Part shown: piece after piece, positions 26,639 through 35,294 of the stretch
Position numbering within the stretch: position 1 is the first letter of the stretch
Layout of the letters: every line of letters starts with the position of its first letter
DNA from: SMWD01 sp002729875
GTDB taxonomy: Bacteria > Pseudomonadota > Gammaproteobacteria > Steroidobacterales > GCA-2729495
DNA length: 64,000 nucleotides
Assembly: GCA_036010905.1 (NCBI GenBank)
Contig: DASCMH010000009.1
Coordinates: 173,818-237,817 of the forward strand
Direction: 5' to 3'
Position numbers and translations under genes: made by a program
Notes under the pieces: model-generated
Seen by the model: the letters and a program-made list of their open reading frames with translations, nothing else
What the model was told of the DNA's origin: nothing
The model's database searches: none

Positions 26639-27184
26639 TCACGCCCCAAACAGGAATGAATGCAACTGCAACATCACCAGCCAGGCACCAAGCCCGGCTG
26701 CCAGCACAACGCCATCTCGCCAAAGCGCAACCTTCACGGTTGTCTGCTGCGCACCACGTCGAGTCAGTGAGTGAATGCTAAGCAATGCAAATCCACCAAA
26801 TCCGCCAAACAGGATTATCGAAGCCAGGTCCCCGTTGGCCAGCAAATGCCCGGCAGCCCACGCAGTCATGCCCCATAGCATCGGGTGGCGCGTAAAGCGG
26901 CGAATGTTGCTCGGCAACAGCAATGCCGCCATCAGGACAAAACCGACCGCAACCAGCGGCAGCGAGACCCTGGCCCCCCAGTCCGGAGGCTCCCATATAT
27001 CGATTTCCGGTGCCAGCGCCTTGCCGACTATGATACCGACCATACCGGTCACCGAAGTGCCGATATAAACCCCGAGGAAACGCCCTTCACCAAGCCGGGT
27101 CACAAGCTGTTCTCGCAGACCCAACACACCCGGCGCCAGGTGGGCACCGAGGAACAACACAAAACCAAGAATCAACAGCCACAT
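26639..27184 (-). CDS. nnrU: NnrU family membrane protein
   Basis: 181 residues with about five to six membrane helices. The segments GEGRFLGVYIGTSVTGMV and IRRFTRHPMLWGMTAWAAGHLLANGD are typical of the NnrU/isoprenylcysteine methyltransferase-like family (the HPMLWG and HLLANGD motifs are hallmarks). NnrU was described with nitric-oxide reduction genes, but the family is wider and no denitrification gene is nearby. The molecular role is not established. The gene lies 36 bases downstream of the TolB-like propeller gene. Confidence 0.9.
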   Translation of the reverse strand: MWLLILGFVLFLGAHLAPGVLGLREQLVTRLGEGRFLGVYIGTSVTGMVGIIVGKALAPEIDIWEPPDWGARVSLPLVAVGFVLMAALLLPSNIRRFTRHPMLWGMTAWAAGHLLANGDLASIILFGGFGGFALLSIHSLTRRGAQQTTVKVALWRDGVVLAAGLGAWLVMLQLHSFLFGA

Positions 27185-27220
27185 AAGATCATTCCAAGAT
27201 TAATTGGTGCCCGGTGCAAT

Positions 27221-28360
27221 TTACTCAACGGTGAAATCGTTAATCAGCACAGCGCCTTCCGGTACCGGGGTATCGGCAATACCCTGGAAATACTCCGGAC
27301 CAAGATTCAGCGATGACAGATCCATTACGTGAATATATAGCGTGGGATCATCTTTATAGGCGGCCCGATTAAACATCATCTTGCTACTGTCTTTTGACAG
27401 TGACTTCATGCCATCGAAACCGGTGTTATAGGTCAGGCGTCGCGGTTCGTCGCCGCCCAGATCGCCGAGGAACAACTCGAAGTTATAGCCATCGATCATC
27501 CGGGTGAACAAATAATGACGCCCGTCTCCCGCGGGAGCCGGCCCCCACTGCATGTCGCGATTAAAAGTGCGTTGAGTCAGTTCGGTGCCATCAGACTTGA
27601 TGGTGAATACCGTCATGGGTGTCGGTGTGATCTTGCCGTATTCACTGTTTCGCCAGGCCTGGAAAATAATCGTTTCGTTATCGGCCAGGTAGAACGGCGC
27701 ACCCGGCTGCCAGTCTTCAGTAAAGGTAATCTGGGTTTCATCCGTACCATCCGAACGCATGCGCCACAGGTTAATGTTGCCGTCGATCTGCCGGGCCCAC
27801 ACAATCCATTCATTGTTCGGCGATACGGTCACCTCGGCGTCATACCATTGATTGTTGGTAAGCCGGACAATGTCGTCGCCGTGCAGGTCGGAACTGTACA
27901 ACTCGGCCCCTTGCGGATAGTTATCCTGGCTGGCCCAGTCACCGAGCGGCATCTCCATATTGTCTCTGGTCGAAGTCCAGATCACCCGTTCCTGATCCTG
28001 GAAAAAATACGAACATGCATCCTGGCCACGATGGTTAATCCGCCGGGTCAGCTTGCCGTCATCGGTAAAAATATAGGTCAGCGCGCCGCCGATCCGTTCA
28101 TCACCATTGGTCTGCGCATCGGGATCACGAGCCTGGGCGATAAAATGATAGTCATCCGGTGCGTAATAGCCTTCCCCGGCCGGCGGTATATTGGGAATAA
28201 AGCGTACCGGCAGCTCCTTACTGCTGTCGATCGCCGGGCCTTCGGGACTGGCACCGGAGACCGCATCCGGCCCGACTTCGGCCCGGGTCCGGCCGACCGT
28301 TAGCAACAGCAGCAAAACAAACAAAATTGCAGTGACATTCAAGGTGCGAGTAATGTGCAT
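27221..28360 (-). CDS. Secreted TolB-like (PD40/WD40-like) beta-propeller protein
   Basis: About 379 residues after a signal peptide (LNVTAILFVLLLLLTVGRTRA). Repeats of the PD40 type are visible (LYSSDLHGDDIVRLTNNQWY, WRMRSDGTDETQITFTED, TIKSDGTELTQRTFN), giving a TolB-like propeller. A longer in-frame start at 28393 exists, but the ATG at 28360 has GGAG nine bases upstream and begins directly at the leader. No enzyme domain is attached. It probably binds a ligand or protein in the periplasm. Confidence 0.82.
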   Translation of the reverse strand: MHITRTLNVTAILFVLLLLLTVGRTRAEVGPDAVSGASPEGPAIDSSKELPVRFIPNIPPAGEGYYAPDDYHFIAQARDPDAQTNGDERIGGALTYIFTDDGKLTRRINHRGQDACSYFFQDQERVIWTSTRDNMEMPLGDWASQDNYPQGAELYSSDLHGDDIVRLTNNQWYDAEVTVSPNNEWIVWARQIDGNINLWRMRSDGTDETQITFTEDWQPGAPFYLADNETIIFQAWRNSEYGKITPTPMTVFTIKSDGTELTQRTFNRDMQWGPAPAGDGRHYLFTRMIDGYNFELFLGDLGGDEPRRLTYNTGFDGMKSLSKDSSKMMFNRAAYKDDPTLYIHVMDLSSLNLGPEYFQGIADTPVPEGAVLINDFTVE

Positions 28361-28602
28361 GTTGCGGGGCTCCAAAAAAGCTGCCGGGTTCATTTTGCCT
28401 GATGCGGAAATATAACTGCTGGCACTACGGCTAAATAATTATGTTAACCAAGCAAAAGTCAACGTCAATATCGCCCATATGACGCCGTGAAGGCAGCGCT
28501 GCCTATGGGGATAAAAAAGATCCGCTGCATGAGCATAATAACACTGAAGAAATATACGTTTTACTTGCGTAAATCCGGGATCGCTTAACGGCTAACAAAG
28601 CG

Positions 28603-28624
28603 CAATTGGTGGCAGGCACCATTG
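28603..28624. repeat. Degenerate copy of the short palindromic repeat
   Basis: CAATTGGTGGCAGGCACCATTG is an inverted repeat with the AATTGGTG/CACCAATT arms shared with the GGTGTCTGACACC family at gene ends elsewhere in the window. It lies just after the aldehyde dehydrogenase stop. Confidence 0.4.
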
Positions 28625-28637
28625 ATCACAGCCGGTT

Positions 28638-30062
28638 CTAACCCCCAACCACGGCCTTGATTTCGAGGAATTCCTGGAAACCTTCAACGCCCCACTCGCG
28701 GCCGTTACCCGACTGCTTGTAGCCGCCAAACGGCGTGTTGAAGTCTGCACCGGCGCCATTAATCATGACCTGACCGGCACGCAGCTGGTCCGCCACCTTG
28801 CGGCCATGGGCTGCATCACCCGACTGAACATAGCCCGCCAGCCCGTAGTCCGAATCATTGGCAATCCCGATTGCCTGTGCTTCCGTCTCGTAGGGCAGGA
28901 TGCACAGTACCGGGCCGAAGATTTCCTCTCGGGCTATTGTCATGTCGTTGGTCACGTTGCCAAACACGGTTGGTTTGACGAAGTAGCCGGTCGCAAGATC
29001 TTCAGGCTTGCCCAGGCCGCCGGTAACCAGCGTAGCGCCCTCCTCAATACCTTTGCTGATCAGCCCCTGAATCTTGTCAAACTGCACCTTGCTGGCGACC
29101 GGGCCGAGGACCTTCTCGCTGCTCTGCGGATCACCCGGTTGCGATCCGCTTTCAGCCGTCGCCCGGGCAATCTCCAGTGCCTGCTGATGCTGACTTGCAT
29201 GCACCAGCATACGCGTTGGCGCGTTGCAGGACTGGCCGCTATTGGCAAAACAGTTGCGCACCCCGGCTTTCACTGCCGTTGCAAGATCGGCATCTTCAAG
29301 AATGATATTGGCAGACTTGCCACCAAGTTCCTGGGTGACACGCTTGATGGATCGGGCCGCAGACTGGGCCACCAGCACACCGGCGCGGGTTGACCCGGTA
29401 AAGGAAACCATATCAATGTCTGCATGTTCTGCAATCGCGTTACCAACCCCCGGCCCGTCACCGTTAACCAGGTTGAACACACCGGCCGGCACACCGGCCT
29501 GATCCATGATCTCTGCAACGATTAGCGCACAAAGCGGTGTCATCTCGCTCGGCTTGAGTAGCATGGTGCAACCCGCAGCAAGTGCCGGCGCAACCTTGCA
29601 CATGATCTGGTTCATCGGCCAGTTCCAAGGCGTGATGAAACCGCAAACACCTGCAGGCTCTTTAATGATTGTGCTGTTGCCGCGCACTTGCTCGAACTCG
29701 AAGTCCTTGAGAATTTTTATCGTAGTGGCAAGGTGACCGAATCCGGTAGGTGCCTGGGCGGCATTCGCCAGCCATAACGGCGCGCCCATCTCCGCAGAAA
29801 TGGTCGCGGCGATCTCACCCATACGTTCCTGGTAGCCAGCGAGTATCTTGTCAAGCAGGTCAATACGTTCCTGCCGGGAGGTCAGGGCATAAGTCGTGAA
29901 AGCGGCCCGGGCGGCCAGCACCGCACGATCAACATCGGCGGCACTGCCAAGACTAATCCGACCGATCACTGCCTCGGTCGCCGGGTTCTCTACCTCAAAC
30001 GGGTGTGGCCTGAGCGGATCGACCCACTCACCATTAATATAGAACTTAAGGTTTTCCTGCAT
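28638..30062 (-). CDS. Aldehyde dehydrogenase family protein
   Basis: 474 residues, the usual length. The catalytic Glu lies in QELGGKSANI and the nucleophile Cys in NSGQSCNAPTR. The cofactor motif is FTGSTRAGVLVA, with ITPWNWPMNQ near residue 140. It oxidises an aldehyde to the acid with NAD(P)+ in the cytoplasm. It lies 39 bases downstream of the HDAC-fold deacetylase on the same strand. That pairing fits degradation of acetylated amines via an aldehyde, as in polyamine catabolism, but the pathway is inferred. Confidence 0.95.
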   Translation of the reverse strand: MQENLKFYINGEWVDPLRPHPFEVENPATEAVIGRISLGSAADVDRAVLAARAAFTTYALTSRQERIDLLDKILAGYQERMGEIAATISAEMGAPLWLANAAQAPTGFGHLATTIKILKDFEFEQVRGNSTIIKEPAGVCGFITPWNWPMNQIMCKVAPALAAGCTMLLKPSEMTPLCALIVAEIMDQAGVPAGVFNLVNGDGPGVGNAIAEHADIDMVSFTGSTRAGVLVAQSAARSIKRVTQELGGKSANIILEDADLATAVKAGVRNCFANSGQSCNAPTRMLVHASQHQQALEIARATAESGSQPGDPQSSEKVLGPVASKVQFDKIQGLISKGIEEGATLVTGGLGKPEDLATGYFVKPTVFGNVTNDMTIAREEIFGPVLCILPYETEAQAIGIANDSDYGLAGYVQSGDAAHGRKVADQLRAGQVMINGAGADFNTPFGGYKQSGNGREWGVEGFQEFLEIKAVVGG

Positions 30063-30081
30063 GACTTACCCCACTCATTGC

Positions 30082-30101
30082 ATTGGCGTCAGACACCGTG
30101 C
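30082..30101. repeat. Short palindromic repeat between ALDH and HDAC genes
   Basis: ATTGGCGTCAGACACCGTG (30082-30100) is a one-mismatch copy of the GGTGTCAGACACC palindrome. It occupies almost the whole gap between the two genes. Confidence 0.5.
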
Positions 30102-31031
30102 TTACAACCCTGATTTAAGCGTTTCCAAATGCGCACAGGCGGCCAGCGCAAGACCTTCCTCGTTATATCCGCCCTCAAGAAATGACACCAGCCGGCCCTC
30201 GCAATGGTGGTCGGCTAGCTCCATGAGCAGTTTGGTCAGCCGGCTAAAACCGGTATCGGTAATCTTAAAAGTACCCAGGGGATCATCCACCCTGCTGTCG
30301 AATCCTGCCGAAATCAGAATCAGGTCCGGGTTGAAGTTATCCGCAGCCGCAACCGCATGTTCCGCAAAGGCGCGTAGCACCTCTTCATCCCCGGCCCCTG
30401 CAGCCAGGGGAACATTAAGGTTGTAACCCGCTCCGGGTCCGGCGCCCAAACGTTCCGGGCTACCGGTACCGGGATAAGCCTGCCATTCATGCGTGGAAAA
30501 AAAATAAACCGACGGGTCGCGGTAAAAAGCCCATTCCGTGCCATTACCATGATGATAATCCCAGTCGACAATTAACACCCTGGCAATAGCGGGCAAACTC
30601 TGAGCATAACGGGCTGCTATGGCGATGTTATTAAAAAAACAAAACCCCTCTCCCGCGCCCAATGCATCATGGTTCGCGCCATTGTTATGCGCATGATGAC
30701 CCGGCGGGCGAACCGCGCAAAATGCATTGTTTATATTTCCACTGCAAACATCGCGCACTGATCCCAGCGCCAGGCCCAGTGCCTCCAGCGCCGCCTGCCT
30801 CGCGTTGTTCTGCTCACTACAAATCGATTGAATATGTTCCTCACTGTGAATATTGGCAAGAAACGGCTTTGTATCATGGTATGCAGAAACGTCCACGGTG
30901 TCCTGAAGAATGCCTGTCGCAGTGGCCCTGTCCAGCAGCTTCTGCAACCGCTCGGGACTTTCAGGGTGCCCTGGAGCAGACCGATAGTTAAGGGTCAGCT
31001 CACTGAAAGCAAAACCGGTTTGATGGGACAT
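30102..31031 (-). CDS. Histone deacetylase/acetylpolyamine amidohydrolase family protein
   Basis: 309 residues of the class II HDAC-like fold. The active-site motifs are RPPGHHAHNNGA (His pair), DWDYHHGNGTE (metal Asp and His) and ISAGFDSRVDDPLG (second metal Asp), all intact. Bacterial members deacetylate polyamines or small acetylated molecules using Zn or Fe. There is no signal peptide. It is upstream of an aldehyde dehydrogenase in probable operon, consistent with a polyamine or acetyl-amine pathway, but the substrate is unproven. Confidence 0.92.
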   Translation of the reverse strand: MSHQTGFAFSELTLNYRSAPGHPESPERLQKLLDRATATGILQDTVDVSAYHDTKPFLANIHSEEHIQSICSEQNNARQAALEALGLALGSVRDVCSGNINNAFCAVRPPGHHAHNNGANHDALGAGEGFCFFNNIAIAARYAQSLPAIARVLIVDWDYHHGNGTEWAFYRDPSVYFFSTHEWQAYPGTGSPERLGAGPGAGYNLNVPLAAGAGDEEVLRAFAEHAVAAADNFNPDLILISAGFDSRVDDPLGTFKITDTGFSRLTKLLMELADHHCEGRLVSFLEGGYNEEGLALAACAHLETLKSGL

Positions 31032-31050
31032 ATTTATATTTCAGTTATAC

Positions 31051-31064
31051 CGTCAGACACCAAT
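31051..31064. repeat. Short palindromic repeat, partial copy
   Basis: CGTCAGACACCAAT is a right-half copy of the GGTGTCAGACACC family, lying between the HDAC and NYN genes. Confidence 0.4.
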
Positions 31065-31090
31065 AGACCACTGTCATGGCTTTAAACAGG

Positions 31091-31579
31091 CTATAGCAGC
31101 AGGGGTTCGCCGATCGGAAAAAAATCGCCGGCGGCGTTGATCAGTGTATTGGCGGTTAACCGCACGACACCATACACCTCGGAACTGGTATTAAAACGTT
31201 GCTCGATCCGTTCCAGCAGGACGGTGAAATCGCCATCACCGGAAACCAGCACGACTTTGTCGCAATCGGGCGCCGCCTCATAAACATCCAGCGCGATGCC
31301 CACATCCCAATCGGCCTTGGTGGTTCCATCAAGACGTTTCAGCACCGGCTTTAACTTTACCGTAAAGCCAATCGCACGCAGAATATTCTGGAACTGCGCC
31401 TGTTTTTCATCACCACGATCAGTGGCATAAGCAAACGCACTGACCACCTCACGACCCTTAGTCACTTTTTCCCAAAACTTGTTGTAATCAAAATTGCGTT
31501 TGTAAGCCTGCCGACAAGTGTAGTAAACATTCTGCACATCAACAAAGATACTGATTTTTTCCGGCGCAGGTTTGCTCAT
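31091..31579 (-). CDS. NYN-domain (LabA/DUF88) protein
   Basis: 162 residues from the ATG at 31579; an upstream ATG at 31609 would overlap the preceding gene. The NYN/PIN-like ribonuclease fold is visible: ISIFVDVQNVYY (first Asp) at about residue 10, DWDVGIALDVYEAAPDCDKVVLVSGDGDFTVLL (DxD metal site) in the middle. Members cleave RNA or control small-molecule and RNA pathways. It lies 10 bases downstream of the secreted ferrochelatase-like gene, probably in the same transcript. Confidence 0.9.
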   Translation of the reverse strand: MSKPAPEKISIFVDVQNVYYTCRQAYKRNFDYNKFWEKVTKGREVVSAFAYATDRGDEKQAQFQNILRAIGFTVKLKPVLKRLDGTTKADWDVGIALDVYEAAPDCDKVVLVSGDGDFTVLLERIEQRFNTSSEVYGVVRLTANTLINAAGDFFPIGEPLLL

Positions 31580-31589
31580 GATTCGGGCT

Positions 31590-33401
31590 TTAGTGCTGTA
31601 AAAATTCAATCACATGATCGGCCAGGAAAACCGCCACTTCCGGTCGGCTGTTGGGCGGCTGCCAGATCACCCAGCTGCCCCGGTACTGACCCGATACCGG
31701 ATGATCGTCCGTGGGCGGACCGTCTTCAGGATCATAGCCCAGGTGTCCGAAGGCCGGGATATCCCAGGCCAGCGATGGATCGAGATCGTTACGGGCCACA
31801 TCCACCGGGGTCTGACGTGGTGGCGGATAAGACCGGCCGTCGCCACAGCCGCCAAGGTCAAAGCAGCACGGCCGGGTCTGCTCCGGTTGCCCGGCAACAC
31901 GGCACTCGGTGTCGACCCAGATGCCCCAGTAGTCGGTAAACGGATGACCTGTCCCGGGATAGGTCGCATAGTCGGGCTGGCCGTCATACAACCAGCTGCG
32001 ATAACCGATCTCGCGGGCAATCTGGTTGGGTAGCTCGACGAGATTGAGCACGGAATCGACCATAATCTGCGGAAAGGCCACCACGATGTGTTCGACCCCC
32101 TGGTTCTTAAGCCGTTCCAGTGCATCCCAGTAGCGGTAGCCCCACTCGCCGCCCGGTAATTGTTCATCAGTTTCGTACAGGTAGGCATGGCCAAGATTTT
32201 CACCCCGCATCCGGCGCGTACGTTCAAACCGGCTGCCGTTTGGCCGCTGCGGCTTGATCTGTGGGTTGTATTCCTTGACCCCCATCCACGCACCGACAAT
32301 GTTATCGGTCTTGATTTCGGGGTGGCGTGCGATGAGTTCGCGCTTGATGTTCTCATTTAACACCAGCGTATCATCAATCTTCGGGTCGAATAACTGGTTA
32401 TAAGTACGCGTGGCATGGTTGACCAGCAATACACCCGTCCTGGCGAGTGCCAGTTTCGGGCGCAACCGCTGCTCTATACCATCCACATGAAATGCCGCCA
32501 GCCGCGGGTCGGATGAAACCGGGTTAGGCCGCCCTGCCAGCGGGATGCGTGGATCATGTTCGGGTTCACCGAGTGTCCGCGTCCAGTCGGCAGGCTGATC
32601 AGGATATGAATCACGCATCAGGTCTTCAGGATCATTTAACCAATGCACCTTAATGTCAGTTCCGGACACTGCATTGTGCTGCGCAACGACAGCACGCGCA
32701 GCACTTACCACATCAAAAGATTTGAAAAAACGCACACCACTGGTCGTCATGTCGATCATCACAATCTCATCGGCCCCGGCTTTCAGCATGCGCTCAATCG
32801 GGCCGTCGATATTAAAGCGTTGCGGATCACAATCCGGCCAGGTCCGGTCCGGCCCGATCCCGCCGTCGGCCACGCTGCCGCAGTAGGTTAGCGGGCTGCC
32901 ACCCTCGACCCCCGGCTCATAGAGCATACGTGGGTTGGCATGATGAGCCGGGTCACTGGCAATCCACGCCGCATAGTCGACGATAAATTTGACACCCAGT
33001 TGAGATTCACGAGCCTTAAGCGCCTCACGTAACTGACCAAGACGAGCGCCAGTGTGTGTATTGGCCGGATCGGTCCCGCCGATACGCGCAAACTCGAAGG
33101 CATACTTGCCCCGTTCTTTCGGCGCGTTACCAAAATTCAGAATCCGCGGCCACATTTTCGGATTCCAGATAACATTCTTATACACCGCACTGTGCGGGTC
33201 ATAGGCGAAAATCTGCAGCGTTGCAGACCACAAACCCTGCTGCGAAGTCTGGGTAAAACCACCATGTACAACATAAACAACCCCAACCTTGCGTTCCGGC
33301 GAGGCACAGGCATTGACACCCGGCAACAGGATGAAGCACAAGACCATGAGCAATTGGAGCAACAGAAATTGGCGCCTGATACCGATTCTTTTAGCCGTCA
33401 T
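31590..33401 (-). CDS. Secreted ferrochelatase-like protein
   Basis: 603 residues from the ATG at 33401. After a signal peptide (LLLQLLMVLCFILLPGVNACA) comes VGVVYVVHGGF, then an order that mirrors ferrochelatase (HemH): THTGARLGQLREALKAR, a strand VKFIVDYA, IERMLKAGADEIVMIDM, then VLLVNHATRTYNQLFDP in place of the HemH LFSAHGxP/GDPY segment, and GVEHIVVAFPQIMVDSVLNL. Ferrochelatase inserts iron into porphyrin; this one is exported and about 250 residues longer, with a Cys-rich insert (CCFDLGGCGDG). The assignment is from pattern recognition only, and the reaction (chelation, dechelation or binding) is unknown. A truncated paralogue lies at 56546-57211. Confidence 0.6.
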   Translation of the reverse strand: MTAKRIGIRRQFLLLQLLMVLCFILLPGVNACASPERKVGVVYVVHGGFTQTSQQGLWSATLQIFAYDPHSAVYKNVIWNPKMWPRILNFGNAPKERGKYAFEFARIGGTDPANTHTGARLGQLREALKARESQLGVKFIVDYAAWIASDPAHHANPRMLYEPGVEGGSPLTYCGSVADGGIGPDRTWPDCDPQRFNIDGPIERMLKAGADEIVMIDMTTSGVRFFKSFDVVSAARAVVAQHNAVSGTDIKVHWLNDPEDLMRDSYPDQPADWTRTLGEPEHDPRIPLAGRPNPVSSDPRLAAFHVDGIEQRLRPKLALARTGVLLVNHATRTYNQLFDPKIDDTLVLNENIKRELIARHPEIKTDNIVGAWMGVKEYNPQIKPQRPNGSRFERTRRMRGENLGHAYLYETDEQLPGGEWGYRYWDALERLKNQGVEHIVVAFPQIMVDSVLNLVELPNQIAREIGYRSWLYDGQPDYATYPGTGHPFTDYWGIWVDTECRVAGQPEQTRPCCFDLGGCGDGRSYPPPRQTPVDVARNDLDPSLAWDIPAFGHLGYDPEDGPPTDDHPVSGQYRGSWVIWQPPNSRPEVAVFLADHVIEFLQH

Positions 33402-33543
33402 CATCTTCCCAGGTTTTAAGCTTGGATTTATCAACCTGCTGCCACTGTCGTTTGCTCTTATTCATGGCCGCAATCACCTTACCCGCCACATAGCAGACAA
33501 AGCCGGCCAGAATCAGTGCCACAATCCAGAGTTGGTCTTGCAT
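33391..33543 (-). CDS. Single-helix micro-protein overlapping the chelatase-like gene
   Basis: 50 residues: MQDQLWIVALILAGFVCYVA, a cytoplasmic basic stretch (NKSKRQWQQVDKSK) and an acidic end. It forms one membrane helix. Its stop codon overlaps the ATG of the ferrochelatase-like gene (ATGACGGCTAA), which indicates translational coupling. Such a short membrane protein next to an export cargo could be an anchor or assembly factor; that is inference. GGGAAG just upstream of the overlapping ATGs serves the downstream start. Confidence 0.55.
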   Translation of the reverse strand: MQDQLWIVALILAGFVCYVAGKVIAAMNKSKRQWQQVDKSKLKTWEDDDG

Positions 33544-33646
33544 AAGTTGCGAAATTATATATCAGTGCCGATGATTGTCTGCCATGATTAGCAACTGATG
33601 ACAATGACAGGTCAGCCGCAAATAACTTTCCACGGGGTCAACGCCA

Positions 33647-34312
33647 ATGAACATGAAAGCATTTTCCCGCATACACATGGTCGGATTCTCACTGGCCGGT
33701 TTGCTAATCACCACCCTGCTGGGTATTTCTTCACCACTGCAGGCCGGCGGCCACAAGGTTTTCATCCCGCCGCCGCAGATCGATATTGACCCGCTCATCG
33801 AGGCAGAAGTTCAAGCCGTCATTCATGAAACTGCCAACCGCTGGAATTCGCAGGATTTCTCCACGCTGCTCGAATTGTGGGATCCGGCCGAACCGTTCCC
33901 AACCTATCTTGCCGAGGAACAGACGCAGTGGTTTATCGGCTGGGAGCGGTTACGCAGTTATCTCGACCCGGCGCAGCCCAATCCGGCTGTTGAGGCGATT
34001 CGCGAGGAGATGTCGAACATTCAGGTCAAACTGATTGCACCGAACCTGGCCATTGCCGTCTGGGAGATGCACTTTGAGATGAAAATTATTGCGTCTAAGC
34101 CAATCGGCGAAAATGTCCGTGTCAGTGCCGTGCTGCGCAGAACCGATGCGGGCTGGCGGTACATACACTGGGCCGAATCACCGAAAACGGCGATGGTTTA
34201 TATCGAAGATTTATTCGAACGCGATGTAGCGCCGGGCTGGGATGAATATTTCAAAGGCGCACAACAGCGCAAGAAGGAAGTGTGGAGAAAAAAACGAGCA
34301 GAAAAAAAATAA
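33647..34312 (+). CDS. Secreted NTF2-like (SnoaL-type) protein
   Basis: 221 residues. A signal peptide (MVGFSLAGLLITTLLGISSPLQA) is followed by an NTF2-like fold: AEVQAVIHETANRWNSQDFSTLLELWDP is the first helix-turn, and VSAVLRRTDAGWRYIHWAES a late strand pair. The C-terminal tail is basic (QQRKKEVWRKKRAEKK). The fold binds small hydrophobic ligands or acts in cyclases, but catalytic residues are not evident. Convergent with the DUF1353 gene. Confidence 0.78.
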   Translation: MNMKAFSRIHMVGFSLAGLLITTLLGISSPLQAGGHKVFIPPPQIDIDPLIEAEVQAVIHETANRWNSQDFSTLLELWDPAEPFPTYLAEEQTQWFIGWERLRSYLDPAQPNPAVEAIREEMSNIQVKLIAPNLAIAVWEMHFEMKIIASKPIGENVRVSAVLRRTDAGWRYIHWAESPKTAMVYIEDLFERDVAPGWDEYFKGAQQRKKEVWRKKRAEKK

Positions 34313-34326
34313 CTGCTCAACCAGAG

Positions 34327-34761
34327 TTATTCATCAACCGGTGGCGCACGCGCCACCTTCTTTTTATTTTCCGGGCTTGCCGCTGGTTTGCCATACCGGC
34401 GCAAACCCCGGTACCAGAGATTTGCCGTACGGTTCGACACGCCATCCTGTTTGCATAACTCCATGAATTGAATATCCGCCGCCTTGCGCCAGGTTCTTGC
34501 GCTGAGATGTTTGTTGCGCATCAGTTGATACAAGGCATCATGCACCAGCGAAGCACGCATATTTTTCTGCGTATCTTTCACCAGCCCCGATGGACCATCC
34601 CAGGCGTAAGACTTTTTAACCAGGAGCTTCCCGGCGACATCCAGGTTAATATAATCAGTGTTGATATCCACCCCGGGCCTGATCAGCGTGCTGATCTCAT
34701 AACCTTCGGCCAACTGATACTTATAGTCACTCCGGTAGCGAATAAAACCCATGGTGGTCAT
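34327..34761 (-). CDS. DUF1353 family protein
   Basis: 144 residues. The conserved segments SYAWDGPSGLVKDTQ and RASLVHDALYQLMRNKHL match DUF1353, a family found in phages and in bacterial chromosomes. Function unknown. The stop precedes a basic Lys-rich C-terminus. No other phage gene is near, so it is treated as an ordinary chromosomal gene. Confidence 0.8.
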   Translation of the reverse strand: MTTMGFIRYRSDYKYQLAEGYEISTLIRPGVDINTDYINLDVAGKLLVKKSYAWDGPSGLVKDTQKNMRASLVHDALYQLMRNKHLSARTWRKAADIQFMELCKQDGVSNRTANLWYRGLRRYGKPAASPENKKKVARAPPVDE

Positions 34762-34792
34762 AACAAACTCCGCTATTGGTGTCGGTCACCCT

Positions 34793-35173
34793 TTACCGGC
34801 GGCGGTCGACAATCAGCACTTCATAGCGTCCATTGGCCCCGATGAACCATGACGCCACTATGGCGGTAACAGAAACAATCAGCCAGCCCAGTAATGCGGC
34901 AAAAAAACCGCTGACGTGAAAACCGCCCAGCAGCGCCGCCACCAAGCCAAACATCGCCGCATTGATAACCAGCAGGAATAACCCCAGCGTCATAATTGTG
35001 AGCGGCAGCGTCATCAATATGGCAATGGGCCGCACCAGGGCATTGATCAGGCCCATTAGCAATGCTGCCAGTATCAGGGTGCCCGGCATGGCAATATCAA
35101 TACCCGGCACCATGGCATTGGCGAACCAAAGCCCGATAGCCGTAATCAGCGTTCTGACGAAAAATCCCGGCAT
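34793..35173 (-). CDS. Phage-holin superfamily IV (YvlD-like) membrane protein
   Basis: 126 residues, almost entirely four hydrophobic helices (ITAIGLWFANAMVPGIDIA, LMGLINALVRPIAILMTLPL, TIMTLGLFLLVINAAMFGLV, FFAALLGWLIVSVTAIVAS). NALVRPI-type motifs and the length match the YvlD/phage holin family IV. Role in membrane homeostasis is suspected. It is divergent from the MFS gene at 35295 and 31 bases downstream of nothing else on its strand except the DUF1353 gene. Confidence 0.85.
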   Translation of the reverse strand: MPGFFVRTLITAIGLWFANAMVPGIDIAMPGTLILAALLMGLINALVRPIAILMTLPLTIMTLGLFLLVINAAMFGLVAALLGGFHVSGFFAALLGWLIVSVTAIVASWFIGANGRYEVLIVDRRR

Positions 35174-35294
35174 AACCCTTCCCCCAACCCGCAGTCGATG
35201 TCACCAATGATCGCACAGAGCAGTAATAAATTTGGTGTCTGCAAGCATTTCTCCGCTACCATCGCCAGAATGGCAGTAAGCAGGATAATGCAGC

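Noticed and set aside
27515..28303. 262-codon plus-strand ORF over the TolB-like gene
   Set aside because: Shadow of the minus-strand propeller, whose repeats and leader are clear.
34327..35173. DUF1353 plus holin-like gene as prophage remnant
   Set aside because: Both families also occur as ordinary chromosomal genes, and no integrase, capsid, portal or lysis gene is nearby.
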